5,781 nucleotides of DNA from Candidatus Pelagibacter sp. TMED118. GTDB lineage: Bacteria > Pseudomonadota > Alphaproteobacteria > Pelagibacterales > Pelagibacteraceae. Position numbers and translations under genes: made by a program. The stretch spans positions 23,609 through 29,389 of the forward strand of contig NHFT02000006.1 of assembly GCA_002170205.2 (NCBI GenBank), written 5' to 3'. Position 1 is the stretch's first letter, and each line of letters starts with the position of its first letter. Below the pieces are notes generated by a model, which saw only the letters and a program-made list of their open reading frames with translations, searched no databases and was not told where the DNA came from. Below, piece by piece: positions 1-5,781 of the stretch.

Positions 1-729
1 GGTGGAGGAAGAGCTTTATATGAAGAGACTATTGCAAAAGTAGGCTTTGATTATACTGGTGTATTCCATATGCCAATGCCAGCACAGCCATTTGGTTGGT
101 TTAAGAAAAACGTAACTAAAGTATCTGATGTTAAAGGTATGAAGTATAGAACAGTTGGTCTAGCGACTAACGTTTTAACTGCAATGGGAATGGTCGTGAG
201 ACAGTTACCAGGTGGTGAAATTCAACCAGCAATGAAAACTGGATTGATTGAAGCAGCTGAGTTTAACAACCCAACTTCAGACTCTCAGTTTGGTATGCAA
301 GATGTTTCTAAGCACTATCACTTAGGAAGTTTCCACCAATCACAAGAGATGTTTGAAATACCAATTAACAACAAATCTTTCAACAGTCTGTCACCAGCAA
401 ATCAAGCAATATTAAAAAATGCTGCTTATGCTGCAAATACAGATAACTATTTCAAAGCATTAGTTAGATATTCAGCAGATTTATCTAAATTAATGAATGA
501 ACATAAAGTTAACGTTTACCAAACGTCTGATGAAATTTTAGCTCAACAACTTAAAGGTTGGGATAAAGTTATCGGCGATTTTACGAAGAAAGATGCTTTC
601 TTCAAAAAAGTCGTAGATTCTCAAAAAGCATACGCTAAGAGAGTAATGAAATACTTGCTGATGAATCAGCCTAATTACAAGCTAGCATATGAAAATGAGT
701 TTGGACCAATAGGTAAAGTTAAAATATAA
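1..729 (+). CDS. dctP: TRAP transporter solute-binding protein, TakP/FcbT1-type DctP (5' end missing)
   Basis: This is the periplasmic substrate-binding subunit of a tripartite ATP-independent (TRAP) transporter; it captures the solute and delivers it to DctQM. The reading frame is open from base 1 and ends in TAA, giving 242 visible residues. About 120 N-terminal residues, including the expected export signal, lie upstream if it has the usual length of roughly 360. Visible family marks, numbered from the window edge, are QPFGWF (29-34), the GMKYR segment whose Arg50 sits where DctP proteins keep their carboxylate-binding arginine, LPGGEI (69-74) and GLIEAAE (81-87). LPGGEI and GLIEAAE are typical of the branch that includes the 2-oxoacid binder TakP and FcbT1 (mannitol/chloroaromatic class) rather than of C4-dicarboxylate DctP. 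An ATG at 70 lies inside the conserved fold and is not the real start. A strong terminator follows and the membrane subunits come next. The family is secure; the ligand is unknown, with an organic acid as the best guess. Confidence 0.93.
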   Translation, partial: GGGRALYEETIAKVGFDYTGVFHMPMPAQPFGWFKKNVTKVSDVKGMKYRTVGLATNVLTAMGMVVRQLPGGEIQPAMKTGLIEAAEFNNPTSDSQFGMQDVSKHYHLGSFHQSQEMFEIPINNKSFNSLSPANQAILKNAAYAANTDNYFKALVRYSADLSKLMNEHKVNVYQTSDEILAQQLKGWDKVIGDFTKKDAFFKKVVDSQKAYAKRVMKYLLMNQPNYKLAYENEFGPIGKVKI

Positions 730-749
730 ACTTTAATTAAAGTAAATTT

Positions 750-778
750 AAAGGGGGCTAAATGGCCCCCTTTTTTTT
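750..778 (+). terminator. Rho-independent terminator between dctP and dctQ
   Basis: A GC-rich hairpin, GGGGGC at 753-758 pairing with GCCCCC at 765-770 around a six-base loop, is extended by A-T pairs at its base. It is followed by eight T residues (771-778). It begins about 20 bases after the dctP stop and stands out sharply in AT-rich surroundings. It probably ends most transcripts from the binding-protein gene and lets a fraction read through to dctQM, so that binding protein exceeds permease. If there is no read-through, dctQ needs its own promoter; I see no convincing one in the 38 bases left before its start. Confidence 0.93.
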
Positions 779-816
779 GTTTGCTAAACTAACTGTATTT
801 ATCATAAAGTAAAATA

Positions 817-1404
817 ATGAGGTCTTTCATAAAATTTGCCGACACACTCAGTGCCTCAATGGGAAAAGCTTTCTCTTGGTGCATTGTAATTTTAATGGGA
901 GGCACATGTTATGAAGTAATTATGGCATATGCTTTTAACAGTCCTACATTATGGAACTTTGATTTTAGTTTACAAATGTATGGAGCTATTTTTATGATGG
1001 CAGGAGCATATACCTTATCTACTGAAGCACATGTAAGAGGGGATGTCATTTACAGACTATTCCCAACAAGAGTTCAAGGTTGGATTGATTTAGTTTTATA
1101 TTTTATTTTTTTCTTTCCAGGTATTTTAGCTTTAGTATTTTACGGATATGAATATGCAGCACTCGCTTGGAAAATAAAAGAAACTAGCTGGAATAGTCCA
1201 GCACAAATACAAATTTATATGGCAAAGTCTATAATACCCTTATCTGGACTCTTATTAGCAATTCAGGGCATTAGTGAAGTGTTTAGATCAATTATATGTA
1301 TTAAAACAGGTCACTGGCCGGAAAGACTATCAGCAGACGCTGAAGAAACAGAAAAAGTATTAATGAGAACCTCACAAAAGGATGATAAAGCTGATGTTAT
1401 TTGA
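817..1404 (+). CDS. dctQ: TRAP transporter small permease subunit (DctQ family)
   Basis: This is the small inner-membrane subunit of the TRAP transporter, which pairs with DctM to form the translocating complex. It has 195 residues, within the usual DctQ range. Four hydrophobic helices are visible at about 20-40, 53-70, 88-110 and 134-157. The loop after helix 2 carries HVRGDV (72-77), the hallmark DctQ motif. The segment ETSWNSPAQ (122-130), followed by KSIIPLSGLLLAIQGISEVFR, matches the third and fourth helices of the FcbT2-like branch, in agreement with the TakP/FcbT1-like binding protein. The ATG at 817 has no evident Shine-Dalgarno sequence. The next in-frame ATG (Met15) would leave little before helix 1, so 817 is preferred. 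The hydrophilic tail after residue 165 overlaps the start of dctM, which suggests coupled translation. The stop is TGA. Confidence 0.93.
   Translation: MRSFIKFADTLSASMGKAFSWCIVILMGGTCYEVIMAYAFNSPTLWNFDFSLQMYGAIFMMAGAYTLSTEAHVRGDVIYRLFPTRVQGWIDLVLYFIFFFPGILALVFYGYEYAALAWKIKETSWNSPAQIQIYMAKSIIPLSGLLLAIQGISEVFRSIICIKTGHWPERLSADAEETEKVLMRTSQKDDKADVI
1376..1382 (+). promoter_or_regulatory. Probable ribosome binding site of dctM, inside dctQ
   Basis: AAAAGGA lies in the last codons of dctQ. It is 11 bases before the ATG at 1394, but it runs into the ATG at 1382, so it favours 1394 as the dctM start. The match is partial and the spacing long, so support is moderate. Confidence 0.4.
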
Positions 1405-2756
1405 ACTTTCAAATCCTGAGATAGCAATTTTAATGATGAGTTTATTTCTTTTTGCTGTTTTATTAGGTTTCCCGATCGCATTCACTTTATTAGCGATGGG
1501 AGTTGGATTTGGTTATTATGCTTACTTTGATCCAAGTAGGATGGATCATTTACTCGATAATCGGATATTTTCTTTGTTAGTTCAAAATACCTATACGATA
1601 ATGGATAATACTGTTTTAACTGCAGTCCCCTTGTTTCTTTTTATGGGCTATTTAGTGGAAAGAGCAGGGATTGTAGCAAAATTATTTTTTGCGATTAGAT
1701 TAGCATCTCATCGGCTGCCAGCATCAATGGCAGTTGCAGCACTTGTAACTTGTGCACTATTTTCAACAGCAACAGGAATTATCAGTGCTGTTGTAACTTT
1801 AATGGGACTTCTAGCTTGGCCGGCAATGATAAAAGCTGGATATGATAAAAAATTTGCTTCAGGTGTAATTTGCTCTGGAGGTTGCTTAGGAATACTAATC
1901 CCACCAAGTATTATGTTAATTGTTTATGCTGTTATAGCTCAGCTTTCGCCCTTAAGACTTTTTGCAGCTGCGATATTTCCAGGTTTAATGTTAGCTGGAT
2001 TGTATATTCTTTATGTAATAATAAGAGCATATTTCAATCCATCTTTAGCACCTAAACCAGCAGCAGAGGAAATACCACCGAGGTCCGAGATATTGAAAGA
2101 GGTATTAGTATCTTTTGTTCCATTATTTTCTTTGATAATTTTAGTACTCGGTACAATTTTAGCAGGACTTGCCACTCCAGCAGAGGCTGCAGCAGTCGGT
2201 GCTTTTGGAGCTTTAGTGCTTTCATATTTCTATAAATCTTTAAAATGGAAAAACTTTAAAGAGTCGGTATTTCTTACAGCAAAAACAAGTGCAATGATTA
2301 TGTGGTTGTTTGTGGGTTCATGGACCTTCGCTTCCGTATTTTCATACCTTGGAGGACATGAAGTTTTTGAAGCGTTTTTCAAATCAATGGATATTCAACC
2401 ATGGCAATTTCTAGTAATTACCCAAATAATAATATTTTTACTGGGATGGCCCCTTGAGTGGACAGAAATTTTAATTATTTTTGTTCCAATATTCTTACCT
2501 CTTGTTGAGTTTTTTTGGAGTAAACCCCTATTTTTTTGCGATGCTAATAGCTTTAAACTTACAAACCTCTTTTTTAACACCACCTATGGCAATGTCAGCC
2601 TACTATTTGAAAGGAGTCCAAAGTAGGAATGTAGAACTAATGCAAATATTTAGAGGTATAATGCCTTTTTTAGGCATTGTAATTTTAGCTATGGTCTTAA
2701 TGTATATATTCCCAGGTATTGCACTATGGTTGCCAGATACTTTATTTGCTGATTAG
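1394..2756 (+). CDS. dctM: TRAP transporter large permease subunit (DctM family), frameshifted
   Basis: This is the large TRAP membrane subunit, which forms the transport pathway driven by an ion gradient. Marks visible upstream of the break, numbered from the ATG at 1394, are FLFMGYLVERAGI (about 81-93), a Ser/Thr-rich helix near 123-133, CSGGCLGILIPPSIM (about 160-174) with the Gly-rich turn and IPPS of DctM, and GLATPAEAAAVGA (about 258-270). The frame is lost at the seven-T run 2510-2516. Uncorrected, it continues as unrelated residues to a TAG at 2624-2626. Dropping one T gives FFGVNPYFFAMLIALNLQ and then the conserved TPPMAMSAYYLKGV, ending at TAG 2754-2756. The restored protein is about 453 residues, normal for the FcbT3-like branch. 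An upstream ATG at 1382 would add four residues. The gene overlaps dctQ by 11 bases and leaves 8 bases before the amidase. The break is more likely a base-count error than true loss. Confidence 0.88.
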
Positions 2757-2764
2757 AATTTTAA

Positions 2765-4103
2765 ATGTCAAATCTTTTTTCATTACCTGTTCATCAGTTA
2801 GCTGAAAAAATAAGAAAATCTGAATTGACATCTACAGAACTATGTACGAATTATATCGATCAATTTAATAAATTTGAAAAGGATATTAAAGCCTGGGTTC
2901 ACTTTGATAAAAAACTCCTTCTAGAAAAAGCTGATGAGGCTGACAAACATCGTAAATCTGGTAAGCCTATGGGTCCATTACATGGAATTCCAGTAGCATT
3001 AAAAGATATTATAGGTACTTATGATATGCCCACTGAATGTGGAACTGTTTTACGAAAAGGTAAAACACAATCTCAAAATGCAGAAATTGTTGATATATTA
3101 AAATCAGCCGGAGCTATTATAATGGGGAAAACTGCAACATCTGAATTAGCATTTCTTGCCCCACCTGCAACTAGAAATCCTCACGATTACTCTAGAACTC
3201 CAGGTGGCTCATCTAGTGGATCTGCGGCAGTTATAGCAACGCATATGGCACCGTTGTCAATCGGATCTCAAACCGGAGGCTCAGTAATAAGGCCAGCCTC
3301 ATATTGTGGTGTTGTTGGTTACAAACCTAGTTATGGATTAATTTCTAGAAATGGAGTTTTAAGAACCTCATATAATTTAGATCATATTGGAGTTTTTGGC
3401 AAAACAGTGCAAGATGTTGCTCTCCTTGCAAAAATTCTAATAAAAAAAGATAAATATGATGAAGCAACCATACATTATTCATCCGAATTTATGTTAGAAG
3501 AATGTCTAAAAGGACCACTTTTTGAACCAAAATTTATTTTTTACAAAACAGATAGTTGGAAAAAAATTGATAAAAAATCAAGGGATGCATTTGAATATTT
3601 TATTAAATCTTTTAAAAAAAATATAGAAGTTTTTGATACTCCTTCCTATTTCAAAGATATTGATAAATTTCATAGAGTTATACATGAATGCGACTTAGCA
3701 AATAATTTTCAAATGTATTATAAAAAATCAAAAAAACAAATTGTCTAAAGAAATGCAAACAGCAATATCTAAAGGAATGAAATATACTGCAAAAGAATAT
3801 TTAGACGCAGTAGATTTTATGAAAAGAAGCTATGAGTCTTACAAAGAGGTTTTTGAGGATTATCACGGTGTACTAAGTCCTTGCAGTACTGGGGTTGCGG
3901 ATAAGGGATTAAAAAGTACAGGTAGTGCAGATTTTAATAGAGTGTGGTCTTATATGCACACACCAGCTATATCTCTACCTTTACTTCAAGGGGAAAATAA
4001 TTTACCTTTAGGAGTTCAATTAATCGGCGACAAGTATGATGATCATAGATTTCTTGGAGTTGCTAGGTGGTTGGAACAAAAAAGTAAGGAGCACAATGAA
4101 TAA
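2765..4103 (+). CDS. Amidase-signature family hydrolase, frameshifted
   Basis: This is a cytoplasmic serine hydrolase of the amidase-signature family, which cleaves C-N amide bonds to a carboxylate and ammonia or an amine. The whole catalytic triad is visible: Lys80 in PVALKD, cis-Ser149 in PGGSSSGSAA and nucleophile Ser173 in QTGGSVIRPA. The two serines are 24 residues apart, as in malonamidase E2 and FAAH. QTGGSVIRPA points to the malonamidase-like and general amidase branch rather than to GatA. The first frame stops at 3746-3748. One surplus A in the runs 3722-3727 or 3731-3736 explains this, because frame 3 continues as SKEMQTAISKGMKYTAKEYL. It then gives the family's C-terminal block: a GVLSPCSTG strand, TPAISLPLL and LPLGVQLIG. 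Restored length is about 445 residues, normal for the family. It lies 8 bases after dctM without a clear Shine-Dalgarno sequence, so it probably acts on a solute brought in by the TRAP system. The substrate is not known. Confidence 0.88.
4085..4091 (+). promoter_or_regulatory. Strong Shine-Dalgarno sequence for the small membrane-protein gene
   Basis: TAAGGAG is a seven-base match to the usual 16S rRNA tail. It sits four bases before the ATG at 4096, inside the last codons of the amidase gene. It is the clearest ribosome binding site in the window; most neighbours have none visible. It is the main evidence that the short downstream frame is a real gene. Confidence 0.75.
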
Positions 4104-4271
4104 GATTACAACACTTGTGGGTTTATCTTTCGCAATATTTTTTTGATAGGATTAGCTACAACTCTTACTAGGTCAATGATGATATCCTTTCTCGATGTTT
4201 TACCAGTATATATTTTAATGGGTATAGCCATTATCATGATGGTTTACGAAGCTTTTTTTGATAAAAAATAA
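4096..4271 (+). CDS. Small two-helix membrane protein, unknown function, apparent frameshift
   Basis: I do not recognise this gene. It starts at ATG 4096, overlaps the amidase stop by eight bases (ATGAATAA) and follows a very good Shine-Dalgarno sequence. As written it stops after 16 codons at TGA 4144-4146, directly after a seven-T run (4138-4144). Adding one T, or a -1 slip on that run, opens a 58-residue protein ending at TAA 4269-4271. That protein is MNKITTLVGLSFAIFF, then LIGLATTLTR, then a second half with helix VYILMGIAIIMMVYEAFF and a basic DKK tail. Two hydrophobic segments, at about 5-24 and 36-54, suggest a hairpin inner-membrane protein. The organised hydrophobic pattern across the break, the 12-base gap to the next gene and the operon position support a real gene. 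No function can be inferred; a small accessory membrane subunit is possible but unproven. Confidence 0.6.
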
Positions 4272-4283
4272 ATCATACATAAA

Positions 4284-5192
4284 TTGAAAAACAATAGTTC
4301 AATTTTAATACCTTATTTATTATTATTTATTCAACCTGTATTTATGGCTAGTAATTTAATTGTGGCCAGGGGTGGAGTGGAATTTGTACCACCTATTTCT
4401 CTTGCCTTTTGGAGATGGACAATAGTCTTTATAATTTTATTTCTTTTTAATTGCGAAAAATTAATTAAAAAAAAAAAAATTGTTAAAAAAGAATTTAAAA
4501 AACTTTTCTTTTTAGGATCTATGGGTTGCGGCGTATGTGGAGCATTTCCTTTTCTTGCTGGTCAAACAACAACTATTATAAATATGGGAATAATATATAC
4601 CTCATCACCAATATTTATAATTTTAATTTCTTATTTTCTTTTTAAAGAAAAGTTTACTATTCTAAAATTTATTGGTTTAGTTTTATGTTTAACTGGAGTT
4701 TTATTAATAATAATTAAAGCAGATGTAAATTTGCTTTTATCTCTAAAATTTACTAAAGGAGATTTATGGATGTTAGGAGCTGCGATAGGTTGGGCCTTGT
4801 ATTCAGTTTACCTTTTTTATTGGAGGTCAAATTTATCTGTTTTTGAACGTTTTACAGTTATATCTTTATGTGGATCATTGAGCTTGCTACCTTTTTATGT
4901 TTTCGAGCAGATTTTAATACAACCAACAATTTTTAATAATTATTTTTATATTTGGACTTTCTTTGCTGCAATCTCTCCAGGGATAATCGCTTTTAGTCTT
5001 TATACATATACACAAAAATATCTTGGTGCCACTACAACTGGATTTACACTATATTTATTTACAGTTTATGGTGCTTTCTACGGTATTATTTTATTTAATG
5101 AAAAATTAGAAGCTTATCATTATTTATCAACTTTAATGGTATTTTTAGGAATATATTTAGTTAAAAAAAAAATAAAAAATGAAAAAATATAA
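4284..5192 (+). CDS. EamA/DMT-superfamily transporter, ten membrane helices
   Basis: This is an inner-membrane transporter of the drug/metabolite transporter superfamily, whose members mostly move amino acids, metabolites or other small molecules and are often exporters. The 302 residues hold two EamA repeats of about five helices each, at about 8-144 and 159-295. Typical marks are VARGGVEFVPPISLAFWRW at the end of helix 1 and start of helix 2, IIYTSSPIFIILISYFLFKE and LTGVLLIII closing repeat 1, GAAIGWALYSVYLFY opening repeat 2, and LFNEKLEAYHYLSTLMVFLGIYL closing it. A Lys-rich loop (62-73) between helices 2 and 3 fits the positive-inside rule; part of it is encoded by a 13-A run. The start is TTG at 4284. 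No in-frame ATG fits, since the frame upstream closes at TAA 4269-4271 and the first internal ATG (residue 21) would remove most of helix 1. No Shine-Dalgarno sequence is evident. The substrate is unknown. Confidence 0.9.
   Translation: MKNNSSILIPYLLLFIQPVFMASNLIVARGGVEFVPPISLAFWRWTIVFIILFLFNCEKLIKKKKIVKKEFKKLFFLGSMGCGVCGAFPFLAGQTTTIINMGIIYTSSPIFIILISYFLFKEKFTILKFIGLVLCLTGVLLIIIKADVNLLLSLKFTKGDLWMLGAAIGWALYSVYLFYWRSNLSVFERFTVISLCGSLSLLPFYVFEQILIQPTIFNNYFYIWTFFAAISPGIIAFSLYTYTQKYLGATTTGFTLYLFTVYGAFYGIILFNEKLEAYHYLSTLMVFLGIYLVKKKIKNEKI
4467..4479 (+). repeat. Thirteen-base poly(A) tract inside the EamA gene
   Basis: A run of 13 A residues encodes Lys62-Lys65 and the first base of Ile66 in the cytoplasmic loop between helices 2 and 3. 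The frame is intact on both sides as written, so the length shown is compatible with a working gene. It is the longest homopolymer in the window and a likely site of slippage by polymerases or sequencing. Confidence 0.85.
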
Positions 5193-5193
5193 A

Positions 5194-5781
5194 ATGAACT
5201 TACCAAACGTATTAATTGTTTTATTTATTGCATATTTGATTGTAGTTATGTTTATATATTTTTACCAAAGAAAGTTATTATACCATCCTTCAGAGAATAA
5301 TTATTTAGATGAAACAAACTTAAATCACAAGATTGAAAAAATCTATGTAGAATCAGATACTAAATTAATTTCTTGGTATTATAATAACAACAAAGGTTAC
5401 AAAACTATTTTGTTTTTTCATGGTAATGCGGGAAGATTAGATAATAGAGTTTACAAACTTAATGAATTAGCAAAATTAAATATAAATTATCTCATAGTTG
5501 CTTATCGCGGTTTTAGTGGCAATCAAGGCAAACCAAGCGAAGAAGGAATATATAAGGACTCTAATGCTGCAAAAAAATGGTTAAATGAGAACGGGGTAGA
5601 TGATAAAAACATTATTCTATATGGAGAGTCGCTAGGTACCGCAGTAGCGGTAGATTTAGCATCAAAAAATAATTTTGCTGGCATAATTTTGGAGTCTCCA
5701 TTTACTTCAATGATAAAACTTGGAAAAAAATATTATCCATATTTACCAGTTAAAATTCTTTTAAAGGACAAATATGATTCA
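5194..5781 (+). CDS. Membrane-anchored alpha/beta hydrolase, Bem46/ABHD13-like (3' end missing)
   Basis: The frame opens at ATG 5194, one base after the EamA stop, and runs off the window with 196 residues visible and no stop. Residues 5-23 form a single hydrophobic segment, followed by YQRKLLYHPSE, the usual start of Bem46-type proteins. The N-terminus is therefore probably a membrane anchor, and the catalytic domain lies just beyond it. Core motifs are FFHGNAG (74-80) with the oxyanion-hole HGN, AYRGFSGNQGKPSEEG (103-118) and the nucleophile elbow GESLG (144-148) with Ser146, then ILESPFTS (165-172). These give a serine-hydrolase fold related to Bem46, ABHD13/17 and YfhR. The acid and histidine of the triad should lie beyond base 5781. 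The family is broad (esterases, thioesterases, uncharacterised enzymes), so no substrate is claimed. Tight spacing suggests co-transcription with the EamA gene. Confidence 0.9.
   Translation, partial: MNLPNVLIVLFIAYLIVVMFIYFYQRKLLYHPSENNYLDETNLNHKIEKIYVESDTKLISWYYNNNKGYKTILFFHGNAGRLDNRVYKLNELAKLNINYLIVAYRGFSGNQGKPSEEGIYKDSNAAKKWLNENGVDDKNIILYGESLGTAVAVDLASKNNFAGIILESPFTSMIKLGKKYYPYLPVKILLKDKYDS

Noticed and set aside
781..808. Possible sigma-70-like promoter (TTGCTA, 16 bases, CATAAA) before dctQ
   Set aside because: Both boxes match the consensus at only four of six positions, which is expected by chance in AT-rich DNA, and transcription would begin almost on the start codon.
1870..2055. 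A 61-codon open frame on the + strand within dctM
   Set aside because: It lies wholly inside well-conserved DctM sequence in another frame and its translation resembles no protein family; it is a shadow.
2395..2583. A 62-codon open frame on the - strand across the dctM break
   Set aside because: It is antisense to conserved DctM coding sequence, has no ribosome binding site or family motifs, and exists because the AT-rich complement lacks stops there.
4138..4146. Programmed -1 ribosomal frameshift at the seven-T run of the small ORF
   Set aside because: A P-site slip before the TGA would work mechanically, but no canonical slippery heptamer in the right phase or downstream hairpin is seen, and the neighbouring breaks need shifts in the opposite direction.
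4144..4149. TGA read as tryptophan, which would remove the small ORF's break
   Set aside because: The next codon is TAG, so the frame would stop anyway, and dctQ uses TGA as its natural stop.
1..5781. CRISPR array, tRNA, rRNA, insertion sequence, phage or toxin-antitoxin genes
   Set aside because: I found no regularly spaced repeats, cloverleaf, terminal inverted repeats, transposase motifs or paired toxin-like small genes; the window reads as an ordinary transport and metabolism cluster.

Overview
The window is a 5.8 kb piece of an AT-rich, gene-dense bacterial chromosome. All recognisable genes lie on the + strand, with gaps of a few bases or overlaps. Low GC, tight packing, the TRAP subfamily and the style of the proteins suggest a marine alphaproteobacterium of the SAR11/Pelagibacterales kind. 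That assignment is an inference from appearance and no marker gene is present. TGA serves as a normal stop (dctQ ends with it), so the standard bacterial code applies.

Layout: (1) 1-729, the C-terminal two thirds of a periplasmic TRAP solute-binding protein of the TakP/FcbT1 type; (2) about 750-778, a strong rho-independent terminator; (3) 817-1404, the small TRAP membrane subunit DctQ; (4) 1394-2756, the large TRAP membrane subunit DctM, broken by one surplus T near 2510-2516; (5) 2765-4103, an amidase-signature hydrolase with an intact Lys-Ser-Ser triad, broken by one surplus A near 3722-3736; (6) 4096-4271, a small two-helix membrane protein, apparently missing one T near 4138-4144 and preceded by the best Shine-Dalgarno sequence in the window; (7) 4284-5192, a ten-helix EamA/DMT transporter starting at TTG; (8) 5194 to the window end, a membrane-anchored Bem46-type alpha/beta hydrolase cut off by the window edge.

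The first genes form a complete tripartite TRAP uptake system. The binding protein captures a solute, probably an organic acid, in the periplasm, and DctQM move it inward using an ion gradient. The amidase directly behind dctM suggests that the imported compound, or a metabolite of it, carries an amide bond. The EamA transporter and the hydrolase follow without a visible terminator and may be co-transcribed, but their substrates cannot be read from the sequence.

The most notable thing in the window is not a new system. Three consecutive genes are each interrupted by a one-base shift at a short homopolymer, while both flanks of each break read as well-conserved protein. Homopolymer sequencing or consensus error is the simplest explanation. 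Polymerase slippage and early gene decay are less likely alternatives. I see no CRISPR array, tRNA, rRNA, insertion sequence or unfamiliar multi-gene system.
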